The notes under the pieces are model-generated. The model ran no database searches. It was not told the origin of the DNA and saw only the letters and a program-made list of their open reading frames with translations. The position numbers and the translations under genes were made by a program. DNA of 56,068 bases from Sedimenticola sp. (GTDB lineage: Bacteria > Pseudomonadota > Gammaproteobacteria > Chromatiales > Chromatiaceae), in contig JALSQZ010000101.1 of the NCBI GenBank assembly GCA_026985055.1, forward strand, positions 1 to 56,068, in the 5' to 3' direction. Shown one piece after another: positions 36,066 to 46,155 of this stretch (its first letter is position 1; the number at the start of each line of letters is the position of its first letter).

Positions 36066-36554
36066 TCAGCCTCCACAACACTTCTTGTATTTCTTGCCGC
36101 TGCCACAAGGGCAAGGATCGTTGCGCCCGACCTTGGGGCCGTCATGCCTGACGGTTTCGGGTGCGGGCATTTTGCCATCAGCATAATACCAACGGCCATT
36201 TTCCTTCTTGAACAGGCTGATCTCATGATGCTTGCGCAGGACGCCATCTTCCTTGTAGGTGGCAATGAATTCCACCGTGCCCGCCTGGTCATTCTCAGCA
36301 CCTTTATCGACGGCGCACACTTCCAGGCCCAGCCATTCGGACTGCTCGGCCCATTTGCGGGTAGCGGCCTCATCCCAGTCATGACGGCTGTTCGGGTGCA
36401 GGCTTTCTCCAAGAAAGCCTATGGCGTCTTTCTGATATGCCGTATAACGGGCACGCATCAGGGCTTCCGCAGTGGCGGCCTTTGTCTTTCCCAAAAGAAC
36501 GGGTTCGCAGCACTCCGAATAATCGTGGCCGGAACCGCAGGGGCAACTGGACAT
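36066..36554 (-). CDS. ychJ: YchJ family protein with two SEC-C motifs
   Basis: The 162-residue protein is an NTF2-like middle domain flanked by SEC-C zinc motifs at both ends: [15 protein letters not shown] near the N-terminus and [15 protein letters not shown] at the very end. The YchJ family (UPF0225) has this order; E. coli YchJ is 152 residues. The molecular function is not established. I chose MSSCPCGSG (36552-36554), because the upstream open frame has no homology. Confidence 0.93.
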   Translation of the reverse strand: MSSCPCGSGHDYSECCEPVLLGKTKAATAEALMRARYTAYQKDAIGFLGESLHPNSRHDWDEAATRKWAEQSEWLGLEVCAVDKGAENDQAGTVEFIATYKEDGVLRKHHEISLFKKENGRWYYADGKMPAPETVRHDGPKVGRNDPCPCGSGKKYKKCCGG

Positions 36555-36609
36555 GGGGCGTTTTCCTTCGATCATTTCAAAGCAGGAAATTATAAAGCCT
36601 GGCTGCCCT

Positions 36610-37308
36610 TCAGGACAGTGTTCCATCCGGCGGATCGGGAAGCAGATCATCCTTTTCCGGGTCTGCGTCTATATAACAGCCGGGCGCCAGTGTTGCAGCG
36701 GGAGATACTGGCCAGCCTTTTAGCGCCGCCTCCAGAGCATTGCGCAAATAGTAATGTGTAGGCGCGTCCTGGGTATATCCAAAGCCATACTGGTCATCGA
36801 TGGCGCCACGATAGATCAGGCGTTGTTCATTATCCAGTACAAGCACATCTCCCGTGCTTTTTACTCCCAAAGCTTCCGCCAGCAGAAAACTGCCTTTGCC
36901 CACCATGACTGCCTCAGGCAGATCCAGGCTGTTCGCATCCTGCATCAGAGCGGCCCTATCCAGGGTTTCATTCAGATAGATGAACACAAAAGCAAAGCCT
37001 TCCCGGGAAAATTCCTTTCCGATGGCGGCGATACGCGGGCCGTAGCGTCGGGAAACGGGACAGCGGGGATCACGAACCACAATCACGGCCCCCTTCTTTC
37101 CAACAACCTTGTGCAGTGAGGATGAGTTCCCCCACAGATCATGAAAAGACAGATCATCCAGTTGTTTGCCTATCAACCCCTGTTCCGGGTGTATGATTTC
37201 CACTCCCAGCCAGCGGGTGGCCTTACTCTCATCCCAAGGCTCCAGCGCCGGCAAATTCCAGCTCCAGCCGATCATCAGGGCCAATACTGCCTTGCGCGCT
37301 ATATGCAT
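36610..37308 (-). CDS. Secreted redoxin-like (peroxiredoxin/TlpA-fold) protein
   Basis: The 232-residue protein has a signal peptide ([19 protein letters not shown]). A thioredoxin-fold domain follows with [33 protein letters not shown]. Only one cysteine (CPVS) stands at the usual active-site position, where two-cysteine thioredoxins have CxxC. Similar CPVS-type redoxins occur in other bacteria as single-Cys AhpC/TSA-like proteins. The tail [16 protein letters not shown] carries one further Cys. The function is unassigned. Confidence 0.72.
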   Translation of the reverse strand: MHIARKAVLALMIGWSWNLPALEPWDESKATRWLGVEIIHPEQGLIGKQLDDLSFHDLWGNSSSLHKVVGKKGAVIVVRDPRCPVSRRYGPRIAAIGKEFSREGFAFVFIYLNETLDRAALMQDANSLDLPEAVMVGKGSFLLAEALGVKSTGDVLVLDNEQRLIYRGAIDDQYGFGYTQDAPTHYYLRNALEAALKGWPVSPAATLAPGCYIDADPEKDDLLPDPPDGTLS

Positions 37309-37367
37309 GGTCTGCTCCGTTTTCGTCTGTCTTCATACAGAACAAGACCGGGCTTCAGACAATTTCG

Positions 37368-40300
37368 TTACAAGCCAAACTCCCGCCAGCGCTTTTTGAT
37401 TCGCTTTGCCGATACGGGGCAGGCGGTCTTCAGCTCCTGGGCAAACAGGGAAACCCGAAACTCCTCCAGCATCCAGCGGATCTCTTCCAGGCGTGCATCC
37501 TCGATACCTTTGTCCGCTGCCGCCTGCCAGCGTTCCAGCCACACTTCCTGAACCGACTGCAACTCGTTGAGCAATTGCTGATCGCGCAAGGCGGCATTGC
37601 GCAGTTTTTGCATGCGTGATCCCACGGCTTTGAGATAACGGGGGTAATGTTGCAGACGCGCCCAGGGGGTATGCTGAAGAAACCCCTGGTACACCAGACG
37701 ATCCAGCTGCCATTGCATGTCCTGGGTGGAAGCCAGCCAGTTGATCTGGTTGATGCCGGAAAGGGTCTTGCGCAATTGCTGATACTGGCCAAGAATCTCC
37801 GACGCCAGACGGCAGACTTCAGTGGCATGAGAGGCCATTTGCGTCTTGCCCGCTTCCAGTCGCTGCTCGAAGGTCTGGGCATCACGGATGTCCGGCCCAT
37901 GCGCAAGAAAACTGCGATCGAGAATCAGGGCAATCAGTTCTTGTTCCAGATCCTGACGCCCCTCGCCGCGCAAATGCGCTGGCGCCCTTGGGGCTTTCGC
38001 ATACTGCAGACGCATCTGCGCCAGTCCCGGCAATTGTTTTCTCAGTTCCCGGATCTGTCTGGGAAGGGCCAGCATGAACAGACGCCGCAAACCACGATGA
38101 TGCTGCCCCAGGGCTTCCGCCTGAGCGCCGAACAGCATCACGGACACAGTATCACCTTCATCCTTGAGGGCCGGCCACAGAGTCAGACCAATGCCCTGTT
38201 GCTTGCTTTCCACCCGTTCGGGAAGCGCATCGAAATCCCAGCGGGTAATACCTTTTCTTTCCAGAGGATGCGTTGTCTTTTTGCGGGGAGCTGATTGCAC
38301 CAGATCGCCATATTCCTTTTGCAGTCGCGCCAGATCCCTGCCCGCTACAAGGGTTTTTCCCTGATTATCGACAACCCGTATGCGCATCCGCAAATAATCC
38401 GGCAAGGCATCCGGGTTCCAGGCATCCTCGGGAACATGCACGCCACCGGACAGATCCTTGAGCGCTGCCCCTAGTGCCTGTATCAAGGGCGTGTCCGATA
38501 CTTGCAGTTTGCGCATCGCCCGGGAGGCAAAATCCGGCACTGGAACGAAGGACTTGCGCAGGGACTTGGGCAGTCCTTTTATCAGGGTCACCAGCTTCTC
38601 TTCCAATAGTCCTGGCACCAGCCAGTCCAGCCGCCCTGCGCTGATCTGCCTTATCACGCCAGCGGGAATCACCACTGTGACGCCATCTGCCGCATGTCCC
38701 GGTTCGAAACGATACTCCAGAGGCAGACGCATGCCATGCAGTTCCAGCGCCTTGGGAAACTGTGCTTCGGCATTGGCGTCAGTGTTTCTGGCCAGCACAT
38801 CCGAAAGCTCCATGTGCAACAGCCGCGGCTGTTTGCGGCTTGCCTTGCGCAACCATTTTTCCAGCAAGGAGGTACTGTAGATGCCTTCGGGAATGCGCTG
38901 ATCGTAGAAGGCGTACATGCGCTCCTCATCCATCAGCAGATCGGGCCGGCGGGTGCGGGCTTCCATGTCCCGAACATAGTCCACCAATTCCCGGTTGTTG
39001 CGCCAGAAAGGGGCACGGGTTTTCAGTTCTCCTTCCACCAGACCGAAGCGTATGAAGATCTCCCGGGATTGTTTTGGATCTATGGGACCAAAGTTCACCC
39101 GTCGTCTGGGCACAACAACCAGACCGAACAAAGTTACTTTTTCATAGGCGCCCACCTGTCCCCGTCTGCTCTGCCAGTGTGGTTCGGAATAACTGTGTTT
39201 GAGCAGATGTCCAGCCAGGGATTCCACCCACTCCGGCTGAATCCGGGCGCAGCCGCGGGCATAGAGTTTGCTCGTCTCCACCAGTTCCGCCGCCATGATC
39301 CATTTGGGCTGGATGCTGAACTGGCCGGAGCCGGGAAAGATGTGAAAGCGGCTGTTGCGCGCCCCCAGATAACCTTTCCCCTTGCCCACCTGGCGCATTC
39401 CAATGTGGCTTAGCAGTCCGGAAAGAAGCGCCTTGTGTATGGTTTCATAGCCGGGGTCTTCCTGGTTGTCCCGATAACCCATTTCATGCATCTGGCTGCG
39501 AAGCTGTCTGTGAATGTCCTGCCACTCCAGAATGCGCGTGTAGGAAAGAAAATACTCCCGGCACAGTCGCCGGAATTTGCGCTGGGTGAGATGCCGGCGT
39601 TTTTCCCGGATGAAATTCCACAGCGCCACGAACGCCAGAAAATCCGATTCTTCATGGGCAAACAGGGCGTGGGCTTCATCTGCCTGTTCCCGCTTGTCAT
39701 GGGGACGATCCCGGGGGTCCTGTACCGAAAGCGCCGAGGCGATCACCAGCACTTCCCGCAATGCGTGGGTATGGGCGGCTTCGAGAAGCATGCGCGCAAT
39801 CCGCGGGTCCACGGGCAGGCGTGCCAGCTTTCTGCCCAGTTGGGTGATCTTGCCCAGTCCATCCACGGCGCCGATTTCCTCCAGCACCCGGTATCCGTCC
39901 CTGATCTGGCGGCTGTCGGGAGGATCAATGAAAGGGAATTTTTCAATTTCACCAAAACCCAGCATCTTCATCTGCAGAATGACCGATGCCAGATTGGTGC
40001 GCAGAATCTCCGGTTCCATGAATTCGGGACGGGAAGCAAAATCCTCTTCCGTATAGAGGCGGATGCAGATCCCCTCCGCCACCCTTCCACAACGCCCCTT
40101 GCGCTGGTTGGCGGAAGCCTGGGAAATCCGCTCCACCGGCAGGCGCTGGATCTTGCTGCGATGACTGTAGCGGCTGATGCGGGCAAAACCGGTGTCGATG
40201 ACATGGCGGATGCCGGGCACGGTCAGGGAGGTTTCCGCCACATTGGTGGCGAGCACGATGCGCCGTTGTCCGGAAGGCTTGAAGATACGTCCCTGCTCCG

Positions 40301-41279
40301 TCGGACTGAGACGCGCATACAAGGGCAGCACTTGTGTGACCTGCAAACGGTGTTTGCGCAAAGTTTCCGCCGTTTCCCGGATTTCCCTTTCCCCAGACAG
40401 GAACACCAGAATGTCGCCCCGGTCTTCCCGGGAAAGTTCGTCCACGGCATCGCAAATTGCCTGCTGAATCGCGTCACCGCGTTCCCCACCCCCCTCGTCT
40501 TCATCGTCCGGTGGTCGGTAGCGAACCTCCACGGGATAGGTTCGCCCCGATACCTCGATGATGGGGGCATCATGGAAATGGCGGGAAAACCGGCCCGGAT
40601 CGATGGTGGCCGAAGTCACGATGAGTTTGAGATCGGGACGCTTTTTCAGCAGCTGTTTCAGGTATCCCAGAAGGAAATCGATATTCAGGCTGCGCTCATG
40701 GGCCTCATCGAGAATGATGGTGTCGTATTCGTTGAGCCAGCGATCCTGCTGAATCTCGGCCAGTAGCATGCCATCGGTAAGCAGTTTTATATGCGTGCTT
40801 TCGCTCACCCGGTCATGGAAACGAACCTTGTAGCCCACTGCCGTACCCAGTTCCCGCCCCAGTTCGCTGGAGATGCGGCTGGCGAGACTGCGCGCCGCAA
40901 TCCGCCGGGGCTGGGTATGGGCAATGCGGCCAAACACGCCCCGCCCCAGATCCAGGCAGATTTTCGGCAACTGGGTGGACTTTCCCGAACCGGTTTCACC
41001 ACACAGAATGATGACCTGATGTCTTCTGATGAGTTTGCGGATTTCCTCCAGCCGCCCGGTAATCGGCAGTTCCTGCGGATAATCGGGAACTGGCAGGGTA
41101 TCGCGACGCAGCAGCGCCGAATTTCGGGACTTCTCGATGCGGGCGGCCACTGCCGCCAGGGCATCGCGCACATCTTCTCCCTGGGCCAGCAGCCGGGACA
41201 GATTGTCCAGCCGGACGCGCAGGCGATGCCGGTCCCGGATCAGGCATTCCGCCAGATGTTTCTTCAGGGTATCAGGCAT
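37368..41279 (-). CDS. hrpA: ATP-dependent RNA helicase HrpA
   Basis: The 1303-residue DEAH helicase, close in length to E. coli HrpA (1300), has Walker A GETGSGKST (about 94-102) and the DEAH box with ER (about 191-194). The SAT motif is VTSATI and motif VI QRKGRCGRV. The helicase-associated, OB-fold and long HrpA-specific C-terminal regions (DUF3418) follow. HrpA resolves stalled ribosomes and acts in mRNA processing. I chose MPDTLKKHLAEC (41277-41279). The 32 extra upstream codons overlap the end of the DsbA-like gene's spacer and look non-coding. Confidence 0.95.
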   Translation of the reverse strand: MPDTLKKHLAECLIRDRHRLRVRLDNLSRLLAQGEDVRDALAAVAARIEKSRNSALLRRDTLPVPDYPQELPITGRLEEIRKLIRRHQVIILCGETGSGKSTQLPKICLDLGRGVFGRIAHTQPRRIAARSLASRISSELGRELGTAVGYKVRFHDRVSESTHIKLLTDGMLLAEIQQDRWLNEYDTIILDEAHERSLNIDFLLGYLKQLLKKRPDLKLIVTSATIDPGRFSRHFHDAPIIEVSGRTYPVEVRYRPPDDEDEGGGERGDAIQQAICDAVDELSREDRGDILVFLSGEREIRETAETLRKHRLQVTQVLPLYARLSPTEQGRIFKPSGQRRIVLATNVAETSLTVPGIRHVIDTGFARISRYSHRSKIQRLPVERISQASANQRKGRCGRVAEGICIRLYTEEDFASRPEFMEPEILRTNLASVILQMKMLGFGEIEKFPFIDPPDSRQIRDGYRVLEEIGAVDGLGKITQLGRKLARLPVDPRIARMLLEAAHTHALREVLVIASALSVQDPRDRPHDKREQADEAHALFAHEESDFLAFVALWNFIREKRRHLTQRKFRRLCREYFLSYTRILEWQDIHRQLRSQMHEMGYRDNQEDPGYETIHKALLSGLLSHIGMRQVGKGKGYLGARNSRFHIFPGSGQFSIQPKWIMAAELVETSKLYARGCARIQPEWVESLAGHLLKHSYSEPHWQSRRGQVGAYEKVTLFGLVVVPRRRVNFGPIDPKQSREIFIRFGLVEGELKTRAPFWRNNRELVDYVRDMEARTRRPDLLMDEERMYAFYDQRIPEGIYSTSLLEKWLRKASRKQPRLLHMELSDVLARNTDANAEAQFPKALELHGMRLPLEYRFEPGHAADGVTVVIPAGVIRQISAGRLDWLVPGLLEEKLVTLIKGLPKSLRKSFVPVPDFASRAMRKLQVSDTPLIQALGAALKDLSGGVHVPEDAWNPDALPDYLRMRIRVVDNQGKTLVAGRDLARLQKEYGDLVQSAPRKKTTHPLERKGITRWDFDALPERVESKQQGIGLTLWPALKDEGDTVSVMLFGAQAEALGQHHRGLRRLFMLALPRQIRELRKQLPGLAQMRLQYAKAPRAPAHLRGEGRQDLEQELIALILDRSFLAHGPDIRDAQTFEQRLEAGKTQMASHATEVCRLASEILGQYQQLRKTLSGINQINWLASTQDMQWQLDRLVYQGFLQHTPWARLQHYPRYLKAVGSRMQKLRNAALRDQQLLNELQSVQEVWLERWQAAADKGIEDARLEEIRWMLEEFRVSLFAQELKTACPVSAKRIKKRWREFGL

Positions 41280-41292
41280 GGAAAACCGCTGT

Positions 41293-41997
41293 TCAACACC
41301 AGTCCGGAAGATCCAGATCCCGTTCCAGCAGTTCCTGCACATTGGCCGCAATGGCGCGATAACCCACGTTGCCATACAGCCGCTGGCGGCCCTGGTTCAT
41401 GATCCATGTGGGGCTGCCTTCTATCATGCGCTCGCGGTGCTGATCAGCGTCCAGGGAGAGAGCCGCGTGAGCCTGGCCATCCGCCATTGCCTGTTCCACC
41501 TCATTCACGGGAATCTCCAGATCCCCCAGGTACTGCCGCAGCACTTCCCACCGGGCGATATTTTCAAGATCACGGAAGAAACCCCGGCGCAGCCGCCAGG
41601 TCAGTTCCTCAAAAACACTGCGTCCATGGTATTCGGCATCGGGCAATCTGCCCTGCCCTTCGAGAAGTTGCACTGCCTTGAGAACCAGATGCACCGGCAG
41701 GGAAGACGCGGGAATGTTGCGCGTCCATATGTCCGGATGAATCTCCACATGGGGGAAATGCGCGCCAAGTTCACGAACATGCCGGGAATATCCCGCATAG
41801 CCGCCATCCGCAAAGCCTTGGCCAATCCGGATTTCATTGTTGCCGAACAGGGTGATGAAATGGCAGTTGACATGAACGCGCGGACCGAACTCCGCCTTCA
41901 GTTCATCCACCTTGATCTGGGCAAAATAGGCCCAGACACAAAGAATGTCCGTGTAATAGTCGATACTGATACTGCGATTGTCCACAAAGTTTTCCAT
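41293..41997 (-). CDS. DsbA-family oxidoreductase (FrnE/HCCA isomerase-like)
   Basis: The 234-residue cytoplasmic protein has the DsbA fold: SIDYYTDILCVWAYFAQ at the N-terminus. A helical insertion and GSPTWIMNQGRQRLYGNVGYR, with the cis-Pro loop, follow. Only one cysteine remains at the active site (CVWA in place of CxxC), as in FrnE-type and 2-hydroxychromene-2-carboxylate isomerase-like members. I chose MENFVDNRS (41995-41997). A Met ten codons upstream is possible (start 42027), since neither has a strong ribosome binding site. It lies 13 bp before hrpA on the same strand. Confidence 0.78.
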   Translation of the reverse strand: MENFVDNRSISIDYYTDILCVWAYFAQIKVDELKAEFGPRVHVNCHFITLFGNNEIRIGQGFADGGYAGYSRHVRELGAHFPHVEIHPDIWTRNIPASSLPVHLVLKAVQLLEGQGRLPDAEYHGRSVFEELTWRLRRGFFRDLENIARWEVLRQYLGDLEIPVNEVEQAMADGQAHAALSLDADQHRERMIEGSPTWIMNQGRQRLYGNVGYRAIAANVQELLERDLDLPDWC

Positions 41998-42064
41998 TGC
42001 AACATCTGAAGAGCTACATGCTACCATTATGACGCCCGTCCATCTCTAACCAAGGAGGAGAAAC

Positions 42065-42670
42065 ATGGGAACCGGTACTATCGTAACCATCGTTATCGTG
42101 GTCGTCATTCTCGGCCTGATCATGTATGTCATCGGGATCTACAACACCCTGGTGACCCTGAAGAACCGATACAAGAACGCCTTTGCCCAGATCGAGGTTC
42201 AGCTCAAGCGCCGCTACGACCTGATACCCAATCTCATGGAAACTGCCAAGGCCTACATGAAGCATGAACGGGAAACCCTGGAAGCGGTGATCAATGCGCG
42301 TAACGCCGCCGCCAATGCCCTGAGCAAGGCCGCCGCCGATCCTGGAAACCCCGAGGCCATGGGCGCCCTGGCAGGCAGTGAACAGGCCCTGGCCGGCGCC
42401 ATGAGCCGATTCAACATGGTCATGGAAGCCTACCCCGACCTGAAAGCCAACCAGAACATGATGCAGTTCAGCGAGGAACTGACCAGCACCGAAAACAAGA
42501 TCGCCTTTGCCCGGCAGGCATTCAACGATTCGGTCATGCAGTACAACACCTACCGCCAGTCTTTCCCGCAGGTAGTGTTTGCGCCCATGTTCGGCCATCC
42601 CACGGATGCCAGCCTGCTGGAATTCGAGGACAGCCCGCAAATGCAGGAAGCTCCCAAGGTTTCCTTCTGA
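42065..42670 (+). CDS. lemA: LemA family protein
   Basis: The 201-residue protein has one N-terminal membrane segment (IVTIVIVVVILGLIMYVIGIY). The LemA core includes NRYKNAFAQIEVQLKRRYDLIPNLMETAK and AFNDSVMQYNTYRQSFP. A very strong ribosome binding site (AAGGAGGAGAAAC) precedes the ATG. LemA proteins are surface-exposed helical bundles of unclear biochemical role, often encoded with M48 proteases, as here, 14 bp away. Confidence 0.93.
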   Translation: MGTGTIVTIVIVVVILGLIMYVIGIYNTLVTLKNRYKNAFAQIEVQLKRRYDLIPNLMETAKAYMKHERETLEAVINARNAAANALSKAAADPGNPEAMGALAGSEQALAGAMSRFNMVMEAYPDLKANQNMMQFSEELTSTENKIAFARQAFNDSVMQYNTYRQSFPQVVFAPMFGHPTDASLLEFEDSPQMQEAPKVSF

Positions 42671-42684
42671 ACGGCTGAAAGCCC

Positions 42685-44622
42685 ATGGATTTTTTCTCTG
42701 CCCAGGATGACGCCCGGCGCAAGACGCGCTGGCTGATCATCCTGTTCGTTCTCGCGATTCTGTCGCTGGTGGTGCTGACCAATCTGTTCATCATGTTGTT
42801 CGTTGAATATTCCAACGATTACTATGTACAGAATCACACCCCCATGACCTTCTGGCAGAAATTCGACTGGGCGCGTTTCAGCGCCATCAGTCTCGGGGTT
42901 GTGGTGGTCATTGCCGCCGGCAGCGGCATTCGCACCCTGAGCCTGCGCGGGGGCGGCAAGACCGTCGCCGAGATGATGGGTGGACGACTGGTTTCCGGCA
43001 ATCCGCGCACCCCGCTGGAACGTCGGCTGGTCAACGTGGTGGAAGAGATCGCCATTGCCTCCGGCACACCCGTGCCCCAGGTCTATGTCATGGAACATGA
43101 ACCCGGCATCAACGCCTTTGCCGCCGGCTATACCACGGGAGATGCGGTGGTGGCGGTCACCCAGGGCACCCTGGAAAAGCTCAATCGGGCAGAACTCCAG
43201 GGAGTCATCGCCCACGAGTTCAGCCATATCATCAATGGCGACATGCGTCTCAACATCCGCCTCATTGGTCTGCTGTTCGGTATTCTCATGGTGGCGCTCA
43301 TCGGTCGTTTGTTGTTCCGCTGGGGCGCCCTCGGCGGCAGTCGCAACAGCAAGGAAAACAACGGCATTCCCCTGGTGGTGCTGGGACTGGGACTTGTCAT
43401 CCTGGGTTATGCAGGCGTGTTCTTTGGCAATCTCATCAAAGCCGCGGTAAGCCGCCAGCGCGAATACCTTGCCGATGCGTCCGCAGTGCAGTTCACCCGT
43501 GACCCCACGGGCATTGCCGGAGCGCTGATGAAGATCGGTGGCGACACCCAGGGCGCCATCATCAATCATCCAGATGCGGAAGAGCTGAGTCATGCCTATT
43601 TTGAAGAAGGCACCCGGCATCTGTTCACTTCCCTGTTCGCCACTCACCCTCCCCTGGAACAGCGCATCAGGAAAGTGTTGCCCAGCTGGGATGGAGAATT
43701 CATCGTGCCGGTGAAACCGGACCTCGCTCAAATCCAGAAAGAGGAAGATGCACGAACCGAACCACGCATCGATCCCCAGGACATGATGCTGGGCGGGGTG
43801 ATCCTCGGCAGCGTGCTGGACAACATCGACAAAACCGGCACGCCCGAGGCCGTCAACGTACGCCAGGCCCAGCAGATGCTGGAATATCTGCCCGGCGAAC
43901 TGCATGAAGCCGCCCAGGAACCCTATGGCGCCCGCGCCCTGATCTACGCCCTGGTGCTGGACCAAGACCGGGAAGTGCTGAAGAAACAGATCTGGCATCT
44001 GCAGGACAAGGCGGACACCGGCGTGGCCATGCTTACGGAAAAGCATATGGGTCAGGTAAAACAGCTCGCACCCAAATTGCGGCTTACCCTGGTGGATCTG
44101 GCCATGCCCGCCCTGCGGCAGCTGTCAGCAGAGCAGTACCAACTGTTCAAGGAAAATCTGCAAGCGCTCATCGAGATGGATGGCGAGATCACCACCTTCG
44201 AATGGGCCTTGCACCGCATCATCCTGCACAATCTGGATGCGCATTTCGAACACCGCATTTCCCGCATTGGCAAATACAAGCATCTATCAAAACTGAGCGG
44301 CGAGATTGCGCTCATGCTCAGCTATCTGGCGCACAACACCCATGACAGCAAAATGGACGCCCTGCATGCATTTCAGGCAGCCGCCAGCGAACTGGGACTA
44401 AAAGGCCTGAAGTTCCTCAACGAAGCGGAACTGGATCTGGACAAGCTCGATCAGGCCATGGCAAAACTGGCCCAGCTCACGCCCCTGCTCAAGCCCCGTC
44501 TGCTCAAGGCCGCCGCAGCCTGCGTTACCGCCGATGGAGAAGTTACCGCCCTGGAAATGGAACTGCTGCGCGCCTTCTCTTCTTTGCTGGATTGTCCGCT
44601 GCCACCCATTCCCAACGCATGA
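42685..44622 (+). CDS. M48 family membrane metalloprotease with long C-terminal domain
   Basis: The 645-residue protein has two N-terminal membrane segments (about 15-40 and 68-85). An HtpX-like domain follows with zinc motif HEFSH (177-181) in VIAHEFSHIINGDM, two more membrane segments, and the third ligand in REYLADASAVQF. HtpX is about 290 residues; here about 300 extra residues follow, mostly helical and ending in a TerB-like pattern (AAACVTADGEVTALEMELLRAF). Coupled to lemA, it probably degrades damaged membrane proteins. Confidence 0.9.
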   Translation: MDFFSAQDDARRKTRWLIILFVLAILSLVVLTNLFIMLFVEYSNDYYVQNHTPMTFWQKFDWARFSAISLGVVVVIAAGSGIRTLSLRGGGKTVAEMMGGRLVSGNPRTPLERRLVNVVEEIAIASGTPVPQVYVMEHEPGINAFAAGYTTGDAVVAVTQGTLEKLNRAELQGVIAHEFSHIINGDMRLNIRLIGLLFGILMVALIGRLLFRWGALGGSRNSKENNGIPLVVLGLGLVILGYAGVFFGNLIKAAVSRQREYLADASAVQFTRDPTGIAGALMKIGGDTQGAIINHPDAEELSHAYFEEGTRHLFTSLFATHPPLEQRIRKVLPSWDGEFIVPVKPDLAQIQKEEDARTEPRIDPQDMMLGGVILGSVLDNIDKTGTPEAVNVRQAQQMLEYLPGELHEAAQEPYGARALIYALVLDQDREVLKKQIWHLQDKADTGVAMLTEKHMGQVKQLAPKLRLTLVDLAMPALRQLSAEQYQLFKENLQALIEMDGEITTFEWALHRIILHNLDAHFEHRISRIGKYKHLSKLSGEIALMLSYLAHNTHDSKMDALHAFQAAASELGLKGLKFLNEAELDLDKLDQAMAKLAQLTPLLKPRLLKAAAACVTADGEVTALEMELLRAFSSLLDCPLPPIPNA

Positions 44623-45521
44623 CAGACGAGCGCCGGGCGCTGCTTCTGGGTCTGGCGGCGGTATTGTTGTGGTCCACCGTCGCCTCGGCTTTCAAGATTT
44701 CCCTGCGCTATCTTTCGCCCATACAACTGCTGTTCTGGGCCAGCCTGAGCTCGGTCTGCATCCTCGGACTGGTGCTGACCCTGCAGGGAAAACTGAAGGA
44801 ACTGTTGTGGCTGCCGCCTGGCTCTTTACTCAGACTGGGGCTGCCAGGACTGCTTACGCCCTGGCTGTACTATCTGGTGCTGTTCAAGGCCTATAAACTG
44901 CTGCCCGCCCAGGAAGCCCAACCCCTGAACTACAGTTGGGCCATCACCCTGTCGCTACTGGCAGTGCCCATATTGGGGCAGCGACTGCGCAAAAAACAGT
45001 TGGCCGCCATCGCCCTGAGTTATTTCGGGGTGCTCATCATCGCCACCAGGGGAGACCCCCTGAGCCTGGAATTCAGCGATGGCCTGGGCGTATTTCTGGC
45101 CCTGGGGAGCACCTTGATCTGGGCAACCTACTGGATGTGGCAGACCTGGAGCCGGGTCGATCCGCTTCAGGGACTGTTCTGCAATTTCGTCTTCGCCCTG
45201 CCCTTCATTGCCCTGACCCTGTGGCTTGTCGAAGGTTTTTCACTCCCTGACGAAAGAGGACTGGCAAGCGCCCTGTATGTAGGAATGTTCGAGATGGGAC
45301 TGACTTTCCTGCTTTGGCTCAAGGCCCTGCAGCTTACCCGCAGCACCGTGCGTATCGCCAATCTGATTTATCTTTCCCCATTTTTGTCCCTGGTACTGAT
45401 CCACTTCGTGGTTGGTGAGGAAATTCTTCCCTCCAGCTATCTGGGCCTGCTTTTCATCGTCGGTGGCGTGCTCCTGCAACAGTCCGGCGGGATCAGGAGT
45501 GAGGAGGAAAAACGCGGATGA
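44619..45521 (+). CDS. DMT-superfamily (EamA) transporter
   Basis: The 300-residue membrane protein has ten hydrophobic segments in two EamA halves. The first half starts LLGLAAVLLWSTVASAFKISL and the second FLALGSTLIWATYWMWQTWS. It is an exporter or permease of unknown substrate. I chose MTDERRALLLG because ATG at 44619 overlaps the M48 stop (ATGA). An in-frame ATG nine codons earlier lies inside the previous gene. Its 3' end overlaps the convergent membrane-protein gene by 29 bp. Confidence 0.88.
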   Translation: MTDERRALLLGLAAVLLWSTVASAFKISLRYLSPIQLLFWASLSSVCILGLVLTLQGKLKELLWLPPGSLLRLGLPGLLTPWLYYLVLFKAYKLLPAQEAQPLNYSWAITLSLLAVPILGQRLRKKQLAAIALSYFGVLIIATRGDPLSLEFSDGLGVFLALGSTLIWATYWMWQTWSRVDPLQGLFCNFVFALPFIALTLWLVEGFSLPDERGLASALYVGMFEMGLTFLLWLKALQLTRSTVRIANLIYLSPFLSLVLIHFVVGEEILPSSYLGLLFIVGGVLLQQSGGIRSEEEKRG

Positions 45522-45975
45522 TTTTTTCCGGCACTTCACCACGACTTACCAGGGAAGTGGCCGAAGCCTCCATGACCACCGTAACCATGACAAGGATCAG
45601 CGTCGGCATGATGGCGATACGCGTGATTACCGTCACCAGAATGTTTGCCATATGCGCATCTTTCATGCCCATGGTCAAAACCTCCGCGAGCAACAGAATG
45701 GCTGCAGTAAGCGCATATCCGACAAGCAGCAACTTGCAGCGATTGAAAGCCAGACGCCAGTGAGCCGCCACAAACCAGCGCGGCTCGCGCCGCCCCCGGT
45801 AATAGATGTAGGTAATCACCATCAACGAAAGAGCCAGGGGAATCAGCAACCCCTTGATGCCAACGCCGAGCATGATGGTTGCCGGGGTGAGCAGCAAGTG
45901 AAAAAAGAAAATATTCAGCACGAACAGATCATGCGCCCAGCGGGCCGCCTTTTTGTCGCTCTCGGAAACTTCCAT
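45493..45975 (-). CDS. Small integral membrane protein of unknown function
   Basis: The 160-residue protein has four hydrophobic segments: NIFFFHLLLTPATIMLGVG, LLIPLALSLMVITYIYY, LLVGYALTAAILLLAEVL and ILVTVITRIAIMPTLILVMV. The start is MEVSESDKKAARW. It is not a recognised family. It is transcribed towards the EamA gene and overlaps its end. Confidence 0.7.
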   Translation of the reverse strand: MEVSESDKKAARWAHDLFVLNIFFFHLLLTPATIMLGVGIKGLLIPLALSLMVITYIYYRGRREPRWFVAAHWRLAFNRCKLLLVGYALTAAILLLAEVLTMGMKDAHMANILVTVITRIAIMPTLILVMVTVVMEASATSLVSRGEVPEKIIRVFPPHS

Positions 45976-46089
45976 CTTGCCTGCCTGTCACAAACTATCG
46001 AATGATGCGGATTGTAAAACGAAAGATACTGTTTCACAGTGACAAATCTCAGTAAGCCATTGAAAAACCGGTTACTGTCCCCATATCAC

Positions 46090-46118
46090 TTGCATGAATG
46101 CGGGCGCGCAACTACACT
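46090..46118 (+). promoter_or_regulatory. Sigma-70 promoter of ssrA
   Basis: TTGCAT (46090-46095) and TACACT (46113-46118) are separated by exactly 17 bp. Transcription would start near 46125, leaving about 30 nt of 5' precursor to be removed by RNase P, as for other tmRNAs. Confidence 0.7.
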
Positions 46119-46155
46119 GTGCGCCTGAACATGGATGCTTGATTCCACCCTTTTC

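Noticed and set aside
42550..44046. Long open frame (498 codons) on the minus strand
   Set aside because: It lies wholly opposite lemA and the M48 protease, and has His/Gln-rich composition typical of antisense frames.
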